NCBI GenBank assembly: GCA_024276605.1
Contig: JAJRWX010000095.1
Span: 31,904-95,903 of the forward strand
DNA length: 64,000 nt
Origin: Planctomycetota bacterium
GTDB lineage: Bacteria > Planctomycetota > Phycisphaerae > UBA1845
Direction: 5' to 3'
The translations under genes were made by a program, and so were the position numbers. Below, one piece after another: positions 23,601 to 31,400 of the stretch; the first letter of the stretch is position 1, and each line of letters starts with the position of its first letter. The notes under the pieces are model-generated. The model saw nothing but the letters and a program-made list of their open reading frames with translations, ran no database searches and was not told the origin of the DNA.

Positions 23601-25364
23601 ATGGACAAAAAAAAGGCGATGATCCTCATATTTGGTATGATGCTAATCGTGACTGCGCTTTTCCGCTCGAACAGCCGAAGTCGTATTAGCACCGTTCGCG
23701 GCTCCAACAACAACACTACGCACGACAAACGTAACGAACAACCCGCTGGTTCGAAGCCGGCGCATACTCGCTCACTCCAATCCGCGGGATTGATGCAGGC
23801 CATAGAGCGGGGGCTAGTCGCGGACACAAAAGCACATATCCAAGCTGGTGTTTACATCAATATGGCTAACGAGAACGGCGTGACACCACTCCACCTAGCA
23901 TCCAGCCTTGGACGCACGGACTTGGTCAATCTTCTCATTGCTGAGGGGGCCGACGTCAGTGTGACGAACAACGAGGGCCGGACGCCGATGGATGTGGCTG
24001 GCAGCGATGACGTGAAGAAGCTGTTCACTATTACCGCGAAGTACAGTCAGAGCAAATGGGATCCCCTAAGCAGGGCGATCCTCCGCAAGGACGAGGGTGC
24101 GGTTGAATTCTTAGTTGCCCATGGTGCAGATGTTAACGCCGAAAGCTCTGGAGGGCGGACGCCGCTGTACACAGCCGTTTCCGAAAAACGCTTAGACTTC
24201 GTTTCGCTGCTCATTAACAACGGAGCCGAGGTCAACTTCAAGCGTCGAGACGGTAGCCCGGTATTGTTGCTTCATAAGGCAGCCAAAAAGCAAGCTCCTC
24301 AGATCATGCGTATTCTGATTGACCACGGAGCGAATGTGAAAGCCAAGGACCGTCAGGGAAACACCGCGTTGCACATGTTAACGCGATTGCCAGACGCGGA
24401 CCGGATGGATGTGGCGCGACTTCTGATCGCCAAAGGTGCGAACCCCAATGCGAAAAACCGATTAGATTCTACCCCATTGCATGAGGCGTCGAGGTTTGTA
24501 GACAAGAATTTGGTGGCATACTTGATCTCTAGCGGTGCCAAGGCAGATGCTGGCAACGTCAACGGAGTGACTCCACTTCACGTCGCGGCTACAAACAGTG
24601 GCATTGATGTGGTAGAGGTACTTGTCAAGCACGGGGCCGATGTCAACGCTAAAGACATGTATGGATACATGCCTATGCATGGGGCAGCTAAGAACAAACC
24701 ATCTGAGCGAGCCATCAATATGGTGAAATACTTGACCGCGCAAGGTGCAGCTGTTGATGCGATGGATAAGTATGGCGATACACCGCTATACCGTGCAGTG
24801 ACTTCGAGTCGGATGGACGTGGCGGCTGCTCTTATTGAACTTGGTGCAGATGTCAATGCTCGGAACGTAAAGGGCGTCACGCCGCTTCACAAGGCGGCAG
24901 ACACCGCCAATGTGGCCATGGCTGAATTCCTGATCGACAACGGCGCCGATGTAAACGCCAAAGACAAGCAAGGGGCTATGCCTCTACATGCGGCGGCCAA
25001 GAAATACCCACCCGAACGAGCCATCGACATGGTGAGATGCCTGACGAAGCACGGGGCTGTGGTCGATGCCATAGACAAACCTGGTGATACACCGTTATTC
25101 GGTGCCGTGACGTTAAGCCGCATGAAAGTGGCGGCTGTTCTTGTTGAGCTTGGCGCGGACGTCAATTCGAAGAACACGAAGGGCATGACGCCACTGCATA
25201 GGGCCATCGACGATGCCAGTGTGGCGATGGTGGAATTCCTGATCGACAACGGCGCCGATGTGAATGCTCCAGGGATGAACCATCAAAGTCCATTACAGTT
25301 TGCCCTCAAACAAAATGCTGCAGAAGTTGTGGCGTTGCTTAGACAACGCGGCGCGAAGGAATAG
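23601..25364 (+). CDS. Membrane-anchored ankyrin-repeat protein
   Basis: 587 aa from ATG 23601 with GGAG upstream. Residues 5-22 (KAMILIFGMMLIVTALF) form one N-terminal membrane helix or signal anchor. A Ser/Asn/Thr-rich linker follows, then a continuous array of a dozen or more 33-residue ankyrin repeats from about residue 68 to the end (recurring GxTPLHxAA, LIxxGADVNAKD). Two pairs of repeats near the end are nearly identical (for example VAMAEFLIDNGADVNAKD and VAMVEFLIDNGADVNAPG), indicating recent internal duplication. Probably a periplasmic protein-binding scaffold; partner unknown. Separated from cobA-hemD by 250 nt with no evident gene. Confidence 0.88.
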   Translation: MDKKKAMILIFGMMLIVTALFRSNSRSRISTVRGSNNNTTHDKRNEQPAGSKPAHTRSLQSAGLMQAIERGLVADTKAHIQAGVYINMANENGVTPLHLASSLGRTDLVNLLIAEGADVSVTNNEGRTPMDVAGSDDVKKLFTITAKYSQSKWDPLSRAILRKDEGAVEFLVAHGADVNAESSGGRTPLYTAVSEKRLDFVSLLINNGAEVNFKRRDGSPVLLLHKAAKKQAPQIMRILIDHGANVKAKDRQGNTALHMLTRLPDADRMDVARLLIAKGANPNAKNRLDSTPLHEASRFVDKNLVAYLISSGAKADAGNVNGVTPLHVAATNSGIDVVEVLVKHGADVNAKDMYGYMPMHGAAKNKPSERAINMVKYLTAQGAAVDAMDKYGDTPLYRAVTSSRMDVAAALIELGADVNARNVKGVTPLHKAADTANVAMAEFLIDNGADVNAKDKQGAMPLHAAAKKYPPERAIDMVRCLTKHGAVVDAIDKPGDTPLFGAVTLSRMKVAAVLVELGADVNSKNTKGMTPLHRAIDDASVAMVEFLIDNGADVNAPGMNHQSPLQFALKQNAAEVVALLRQRGAKE

Positions 25365-25569
25365 ACGTGCAAAGATTGTTTGTTGTCAGTGATCTCGTTT
25401 GCCTGATGGCGTCAGCAATGGCATGATGACATTTCCAGCTTCAATGAGGATTCATCCCAAAATAATGACAAGATGATTATAATAATAGGGACAGTCACGA
25501 ATGGCGGTATTGACTTCCACATCCATGTGTGCGTCAACACGACTCGTTTTTTGATCCGATTTAACTTGT

Positions 25570-25970
25570 CGCGGGCGCCCTCCCTGCTCCACCAATACCG
25601 GCGCTTACTGTCGAGCGCGCCGTAAACTGTCGGAGAAGGTCATCCGTCAGATCACCGTCAACGTAGGCGTAGGCTGCGAAGACAAGCTTGGGAAGGAATC
25701 ACTCTGGCACGGACGTCATGTCCGCCTGGTGGACGGATCGACCGTGAGCATGCCTGACACATGCGAGAATCAGGAAGCCTACCCGCAGAACCCAGAGCAA
25801 AAGGAGGGGCTTGGTTTTCCCATCGCCCGAATCGTCGTGCTCCTATCCTTGTCAACCGGCATGGGCGTATTGAACCACGCGCGATAAAACGCAAGCCCAA
25901 AGAACACGCCCTACTCACCAAACCGCGCGACGAAGCGCGGGCCGGATTACTGGAGGGGAAATCGATGTAA
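25570..25970 (+). pseudogene. IS4-family transposase relic with internal deletion
   Basis: From 25585 one frame reads CSTNTGAYCRARRKLSEK, then LWHGRHVRLVDGSTVSMPDT and KEGLGFPIARIVVLLSLSTG, a clear match to the N-terminal to first-catalytic-Asp region of IS4 transposases (VDGSTVSMPDT carries the first D of DDE). That frame hits TAA at 25885-25887. In another frame the text continues from about 25850 as NRHGRIEPRAIKRKPKEHALL...TKPR and stops at 25968-25970, matching the IS4 C-terminus. The central DDE core is missing, as is the extreme N-terminus. The element is dead. Nothing else gene-like is seen between 25365 and 26010. Confidence 0.85.
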
Positions 25971-26010
25971 GTCCTTACTACATAAGCGGCAGTGCCATTC
26001 GTAATCAACC

Positions 26011-29000
26011 CTAAATTCCAAGTGAGTGATCATCATAGTCAAAGTCGTCGTCCGGGTCGTGCTCTGACGTCGCACGGGTAGCGGTCATAATCACCGACGC
26101 TGATTTGGCGCTAAACGGCTTAAACGCATGGAATCGGACCTGGTAACCCAGCTGTTCACCAACCTCACGAAACAGTGGTCCATTGAGCCAATTTACCGTG
26201 CTGCCATCGTACTTCGCCGGTCCCTTGAACGCCTGGTAGTACTGTTCGATTCGCTGTACGAACAGGTCCACGACTTCGAGCACGCCGTTCGGATGAAGTA
26301 CATTGAGCAGCTCGACAAACCCCTCCACCGCCTTTTGATTTAGGTGCACACGCACACTTCGATTCATCGGGAGGATGTCTCGGAGCAGTTTGTCAACGTC
26401 CTCCAGGGCTGCAACTCCGGACGATTCCGACGGTCGAGAACCATTGAGAACGACGTATCGTTCTTCAACCTTGATCGCCTTGAACAAGTCCATCCAGAAA
26501 GCCACATAATTCAGCGGTGGATAGCCAAGTGTTACCAGTCGGTCACGCGCCCAGTCCAATAGCGCGGCTATATTCGCATCTCGGTTATCGGTCAGCGCGA
26601 CGAGACGCGCTTCCAACTCACTCGCATCCTTCACCGCAAAGCCGTGCTGTGACAATAACGCCGTCATGACCGCTCGCGACAGATATGCCCGACCTTCGAT
26701 CCCATACACGCGCCTATCCACCCAGGCTAGTTTGTCGGTGGGTAGATTGTCGTAAACGTTGCAGATGTGCACGTGCATGATGCGCCCGCTGTATGGCGCC
26801 AAGGCCTGCGCGGGATTGGATGCGTCTATACAAACCGACTCGACATTCCGATGTTCTCGCATCAACTCAGCCGCACCTCGCTGGAGGATATCCTGCGAAT
26901 AATCGGCTAGCACGTAGGTTGTCCGTTGATAGTAGTCTACGCCGACCATCGTGCTTATGCGCTGTAACTCGTCTAGAAAAACGCTGGCCCGTTGCGTCGA
27001 AGCCACGCCTATTTCCACAATATAGAACTTTTCGTCGGTAAGAGCCTGCTCGTGCAATCGATCGAAATAAGCTCGTGCAGTGGAACGCACGTAATCCTTA
27101 TTTCTGTCGGTGGAGCCACCGATGGATTCATCGTAGTTGATGCCGGTTGCCTTTTCGAAGTCGGATAAGCGCTTCCAGAACGCATCGTTGAATGCCCAAC
27201 AAACGCTCTGCGATTCTCCTGCGAATGTCTCGAACACGATGGCGTCAGGGCATTCACAGCCATCATGTGGCACCTGCTGCAATGCCTCGCGCAGATTGGC
27301 GCGGAAACGATCTACGGTACCGAACTGGCGAACGTCAACGACTAGCTCGGTGCGGTGGCCGGTGTCATCGTCCGCACCACGATAGCGGCGGATGGCGATG
27401 GGTGCGCGGTAGTGATGCTTGTAATGAATACGATTGAAGTGGACGGCCAAGTTCGCCGCGCTAATCTCGTCACGATACGGGGCCAGCTGTAATTCCTCCT
27501 TCAAAATCGTCAACGCCTTCAGAAAATCTTCCACGTTTCTTGGTGCGAGCAGGATGTCAGTGTAGGTGACGCGTACGCCAAGCGATGCTACATAGCGGAT
27601 CGTCCCGTTGGCTAGCTCGCGCCGTAGCGACCGTCGCAAGGACGTACCCTCCGGCACCACTGCCAGAATCTCGTCACAACGGAGTAACGGGCTAACACTT
27701 GGGATCCGGTCGTTAGCCAGACGCCTGCGGAGATTCGGTAGGGCCTCAGCCACAAGGAACTGCTCGCGGATGGACAACTCACTGAATGTTCCCTCAGCCG
27801 GCAACCCTATCTGGACCATCCGTGACTCGATTAAGTGAATCGCCTGTGGTGTGCCAACTAGCGACAAGGTCTTGATCAGTAGCTCCTCTTGATCCATGTC
27901 AGGTGATTGATCGAGCATCGTACGTATACGCGTGGCTTTAGCGGCAACCAATGTCGAAAGGTTATGCGCAGATCCGTCGGCGACCAATGCATAATCTCGG
28001 CGAAAAAATCTCATCATAGTTACCCACGGAACCCGGAACATGAGGCTCCAGTTGGGGCCGGGCTTTCGACCTTCGAGCACAGGTATCACTGCGCTATAGA
28101 CGGTGCCGCTGTAGAAACCCGACGACGGTGCCTCGCGCGTTTCGAGCAGGTCGCAAACCGGCACTCCGTACGCATGCCGGCGGTGGCGTATCTCTGCCCA
28201 TGTGCATTCACGCGATGTGTCCTCGCATAGCATACGTCCGTTGACACTAAGCGGCGCCCCGCACGGGCCATGTGACATCTGCTTGGCGCAGCCACGCGGG
28301 CAAACGAGCGCATCGGCGCTTAGGTCGCAACGATCGCATTTCTTGCACCCGAATGCCGGTACTTTGGGCCACTCAATCATCTTCAGGATTCGCTCAAGCC
28401 ACACTGATCGGGCTAACCTCCGCAGGGTTTTGCCCAACAGGCTCGTCTCTCGTTGTTTAGCCGCGCGCAGCATTCGTTCGAGATACACCTCGATGACTGG
28501 AAGCTGCGCCAACACACGCTGTCGTTCGAGACCAGCTTGCCGCGTTACTTTCTGTATACTACTAGCCTGCTCCTGAAGTAGCGGCATTTCTTTGAGCAAC
28601 TCCACGTGCGCACTAAAGGATCTTACGCAGCCCAAGTATAAACCACTTACGCCGGGTACGTGCCGAATGCGTTGCAGCATCGAACGCGTCACCTTAGCCC
28701 CGTGCTGAAGGCGTTGTCGCTTGATCCACTCGTCATCGTGTCCACCGGCTTGGGCCGTCAACTCTATACGACTTTCCGCGGTAACGAACTCTTCGATCAG
28801 TTCCGTTGGTACGCGTATACCGGGAATATCGGAGATGGACCGCAACTGCGACGACGATGTCAGCGGGATCATTTCCGCGAACACATGTACCATATCTAGC
28901 ACGTCGAGCTTCTGAAGTGCATCCATCCAATGCCGGAACGAGTCCACGTTGTGAATGACTTGCGTGATGATGACCCGTGCCCCCGCCAGCGCCTTTTGCA

Positions 29001-29727
29001 ACGTGCGCATGCCATCCGGATCGGCGTCGGCATTAGGGTGTCCCGCCGCTGCAATGAGAAAGTCATCCGGCAACGACCCCTCGATGATCATGTCTCGGGC
29101 CAGCGCGCACATGCCGATCGAATCAAGAGGAAATCGTGCCGGCTTGGTGTTATCTGCTGGAAGATCGCCCGTCACGAGTAGCACGCTGCGCAGGCCCAGG
29201 TTGGCGAAGTGGATCAGGCGCTGTCGGATTTGCTCCGCTTGACGGTTGCGTGCCACGACGTTGGCCATCAGTTGTGTGGGTTCCACGCCGACGCCAACCA
29301 ACAGCTCGGCTGCGATGGCATTGTCGAGTGCTTCACGACCGCGCGGGCCATCGTCCAACGCGATCATATCGATCTTGCCCGCGCTGAGTAGATCGGCATA
29401 GACCTGTAGCTTGTGTGCAAGTTCGCGCTCCTCGGTTGTCAGGTCGGCTGTAGTGCTATCCAGTTGTCGCAGGTATTGCCCCAAGAATGTCAGGTTTGGC
29501 AGGGAGGCCGTGTCTGCCAAATATCGCTGGCGCAATCGTTGATAGCCGACATGATCAGCCTCGGTCAGATGCAACTCCTGAATCACCGGCAGCTTGCCCG
29601 AGGCTATGGCTTCATGGAGCGGGTTGAGCGTACGTTTTACCGCTGCGTTTGGCGCTATGCGTCTAGTGGCCGGTGCCGTAACCGTTGCGGTCTTCTGATG
29701 AATAAAGATAGGCTCAGAGTTGGCCAT
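26011..29727 (-). CDS. Fusion: methylenetetrahydrofolate reductase + MTHFR C-terminal (MetV-like) Cys domain + methyltransferase-like domain
   Basis: 1238 aa from ATG 29725-29727 (the frame opens at 29826, but that would overlap the upstream gene; ATG 29727 lies 23 nt after its stop). About residues 45-380 are an MTHFR TIM barrel: SVLLVTGDLP, DDFLIAAAGHP, AGARVIITQVIHNVDSFRHW and DIPGIRVP. Residues 461-508 are a Cys-rich cluster (CKKCDRC, CPRGC, CGAP, CED) like the MTHFR C-terminal/MetV domain. The rest has no certain family; residues 902-910 (YIVEIGVAS) and the following alternating pattern resemble the SAM site of a MidA-type methyltransferase. It presumably makes methyl-THF for the neighbouring homocysteine methyltransferase. 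Markedly G+C-richer than flanking genes. Confidence 0.8.
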   Translation of the reverse strand: MANSEPIFIHQKTATVTAPATRRIAPNAAVKRTLNPLHEAIASGKLPVIQELHLTEADHVGYQRLRQRYLADTASLPNLTFLGQYLRQLDSTTADLTTEERELAHKLQVYADLLSAGKIDMIALDDGPRGREALDNAIAAELLVGVGVEPTQLMANVVARNRQAEQIRQRLIHFANLGLRSVLLVTGDLPADNTKPARFPLDSIGMCALARDMIIEGSLPDDFLIAAAGHPNADADPDGMRTLQKALAGARVIITQVIHNVDSFRHWMDALQKLDVLDMVHVFAEMIPLTSSSQLRSISDIPGIRVPTELIEEFVTAESRIELTAQAGGHDDEWIKRQRLQHGAKVTRSMLQRIRHVPGVSGLYLGCVRSFSAHVELLKEMPLLQEQASSIQKVTRQAGLERQRVLAQLPVIEVYLERMLRAAKQRETSLLGKTLRRLARSVWLERILKMIEWPKVPAFGCKKCDRCDLSADALVCPRGCAKQMSHGPCGAPLSVNGRMLCEDTSRECTWAEIRHRRHAYGVPVCDLLETREAPSSGFYSGTVYSAVIPVLEGRKPGPNWSLMFRVPWVTMMRFFRRDYALVADGSAHNLSTLVAAKATRIRTMLDQSPDMDQEELLIKTLSLVGTPQAIHLIESRMVQIGLPAEGTFSELSIREQFLVAEALPNLRRRLANDRIPSVSPLLRCDEILAVVPEGTSLRRSLRRELANGTIRYVASLGVRVTYTDILLAPRNVEDFLKALTILKEELQLAPYRDEISAANLAVHFNRIHYKHHYRAPIAIRRYRGADDDTGHRTELVVDVRQFGTVDRFRANLREALQQVPHDGCECPDAIVFETFAGESQSVCWAFNDAFWKRLSDFEKATGINYDESIGGSTDRNKDYVRSTARAYFDRLHEQALTDEKFYIVEIGVASTQRASVFLDELQRISTMVGVDYYQRTTYVLADYSQDILQRGAAELMREHRNVESVCIDASNPAQALAPYSGRIMHVHICNVYDNLPTDKLAWVDRRVYGIEGRAYLSRAVMTALLSQHGFAVKDASELEARLVALTDNRDANIAALLDWARDRLVTLGYPPLNYVAFWMDLFKAIKVEERYVVLNGSRPSESSGVAALEDVDKLLRDILPMNRSVRVHLNQKAVEGFVELLNVLHPNGVLEVVDLFVQRIEQYYQAFKGPAKYDGSTVNWLNGPLFREVGEQLGYQVRFHAFKPFSAKSASVIMTATRATSEHDPDDDFDYDDHSLGI

Positions 29728-29750
29728 GGCTTGCGGTGTCCGTATCCCAC

Positions 29751-30659
29751 CTACGAGGCTGTGGATGCCATGCTCTCCATCCGGCGACGAAACAGTGTGA
29801 TGTGCTCCGGTGTTGTTCCGCAACATCCGCCGACGACTGACACACCGGCTTCGATTAACATCGGCACGGCGTCTGCCATCCGTTCGGGTGTTTCATCGTA
29901 CACGATACGCCCGCGATCTAGCCGTGGTTGCCCGGCGTTGGGTTGAACCATCAGTGGCAAATCAGATAGCTTGCGGTACGTGGCAACAAGTTGGACGTAA
30001 TCGTCGATGTGGATGCCTGTGCCACAGTTGCACCCCAGTACATCGACGCCAAGTTGCATCAGAAAGCTGACCGTGTCCTCGACACTGACGCCGGTCATCG
30101 TCCGAAAGTTGCCATCTGCCACTCGGTCAAACGTTACCGATCCGATTATCGGCACACCTGTGCGGCAGCGACGAACAGCCATCACAGCCGTTTCCAGCTC
30201 TTCGAGCGACGTCATGGTTTCTATGATGATGCCGTCGACGCCTCCATCGAGCAGCCCATTAACTTGAATCGCAAACGACGCCTCCAGGTCGCTACGTGAT
30301 GTAGTACCCAGCGGTTCGAGGAACCCGCCGAATGGCCCTATATCCCCGAGGACATAACCGGACTGGCCGATGCAATCGCGGGCAATGCGCGCGGCGTGAA
30401 TATTCAAATCATAAGATTTCTCGGCAAGCCCGTATCGCGCTAGCGCCAGCGACGACGCCTGAAAGCTGTTAGTGATGAGCACGTCACTACTCGCTGCCAC
30501 GTAAGCGGCGTGTATCGCGCGAACACGATCAGGTTGTGTGAGGTTCCACTCGTCTCCCGACTGTCCCGGGTCAAGCCCGGCCTCGATGAGTTGTGTCCCC
30601 ATCGCTCCATCGCCGAGCAACACTCCGGAATGTACGGCTTGTACAAAAGATTCACGCAC
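29751..30659 (-). CDS. Homocysteine S-methyltransferase family protein
   Basis: 302 aa from GTG 30657-30659, with AAGGTG 7 nt upstream. It has the homocysteine-binding barrel of MmuM/BHMT/MetH-N: LLGDGAMGTQLIEAGL, ITNSFQASSLALARYG, GDIGPFGGFLEPLG, IIIETMTSLEELETAV, and the zinc ligands in LGCNCGTG and VVGGCCGTTPEHI. The product is methionine. There is no cobalamin or folate domain, so it uses another methyl donor or works with partner proteins. The next gene 23 nt downstream encodes an MTHFR fusion, which suggests the pair forms a methionine-synthesis unit. A Cys-rich mini-ORF precedes it. Confidence 0.9.
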   Translation of the reverse strand: MRESFVQAVHSGVLLGDGAMGTQLIEAGLDPGQSGDEWNLTQPDRVRAIHAAYVAASSDVLITNSFQASSLALARYGLAEKSYDLNIHAARIARDCIGQSGYVLGDIGPFGGFLEPLGTTSRSDLEASFAIQVNGLLDGGVDGIIIETMTSLEELETAVMAVRRCRTGVPIIGSVTFDRVADGNFRTMTGVSVEDTVSFLMQLGVDVLGCNCGTGIHIDDYVQLVATYRKLSDLPLMVQPNAGQPRLDRGRIVYDETPERMADAVPMLIEAGVSVVGGCCGTTPEHITLFRRRMESMASTAS

Positions 30660-30682
30660 AGTGGTTCACCTTCCAGCGGTTT

Positions 30683-30817
30683 CTAAAATCCTCTGCCGAT
30701 CAACAAAGCGTCAGGCGCCCACGATGGTGCTTCTCGCCTCCGTTGCATGTACATTGAAACTACCGTGAGGGTCAGCAGTTTGCAGGCACAACAGGCTACC
30801 TCGGCATCACCATCCAT
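30683..30817 (-). CDS. Possible Cys-rich leader mini-ORF before the methionine genes
   Basis: 44 aa, ATG 30815-30817, stop TAG 30683-30685, ending 23 nt before the start of the homocysteine methyltransferase. It contains EVACCACKLLT (three Cys in four residues) and later SMYMQRRR. It echoes the poly-Cys leader of cysH and precedes another sulfur-amino-acid operon. Against it: no clear ribosome-binding site or promoter, and no intrinsic terminator with a U-tract follows; only an imperfect stem (AGGCG/CGCCT with CAAC/GTTG outside) is present. May be chance. Confidence 0.3.
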   Translation of the reverse strand: MDGDAEVACCACKLLTLTVVSMYMQRRREAPSWAPDALLIGRGF

Positions 30818-31278
30818 GGTTCGGTTAAAAGGAGTATCGGCGTCGATCGCATGCGTTCCCTATCTGCTTAGCAGCATACGCTTCCGTAGTGAAAACGCAA
30901 TCCGATGCCGTTCTCATTTGTCGGCAACATTGGCACACGGCGTTTGCATGCCTCTGATGATAGAATCGCGATTACTTTGTCGCTGTGGGGCGGATCGACT
31001 TCTCTTTCAATCGGCGCGCTGCGATCCAGATAAGAGGTGTTCTAGCCTCGTGATAATATGTGAAGCACAAACGGAGATTGCGCCGTAGGTGACGTTCAAT
31101 CATAAGATGCTAACTATTTAAGACAGAGATTTCACTGGTTGTCTTGTCCGTGATACGACCGATAGAAATAACGAGAAAGGTGTAGCGATTTAATCGAACC
31201 TATACCGTTTTTATTGCATGCCCGTGTTCGGGCTTACCACCGGGTGTATTATTGCCCCTTATCATTCGCCGGCTCGGC
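30818..31278. other. Intergenic region between divergent methionine and fibre-protein genes
   Basis: No gene I can support. Short open frames on the plus strand (for example from 30747) have biased, shadow-like composition and no ribosome-binding sites. I looked for an S-box-type SAM riboswitch in front of the homocysteine methyltransferase and did not see one. A small GCCCG-TGTT-CGGGC hairpin is present near 31218-31231 without a U-tract. Confidence 0.5.
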
Positions 31279-31307
31279 TTTAGTTAAGTGTGCGATGAGG
31301 CTATAAT
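31279..31307 (+). promoter_or_regulatory. Candidate sigma-70 promoter of the fibre-like protein gene
   Basis: A perfect -10 box TATAAT (31302-31307) preceded after 17 nt by TTTAGT (31279-31284, 3/6 to TTGACA). It would give a 5' untranslated region of about 85 nt before the TTG start at 31401. The leader includes a run of eight T and a G-rich Shine-Dalgarno. Confidence 0.5.
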
Positions 31308-31400
31308 ATGGCAAGTACAAAAGCCGGTATCGGTTTGCCTCTTTAGCGGGCCGCTGCACGATAATCAACATCAACATTTTTTTTGAGGGGGGGTAAGGGT

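Noticed and set aside
25761..25970. Small independent gene of 69 codons
   Set aside because: Its C-terminal part is the C-terminus of an IS4 transposase out of frame with the N-terminal fragment; it is part of a dead element.
30660..31088. SAM riboswitch or plus-strand gene before the methionine genes
   Set aside because: No S-box-like conserved core was found on the minus strand, and the plus-strand frame 30747-31088 has no ribosome-binding site or family resemblance.
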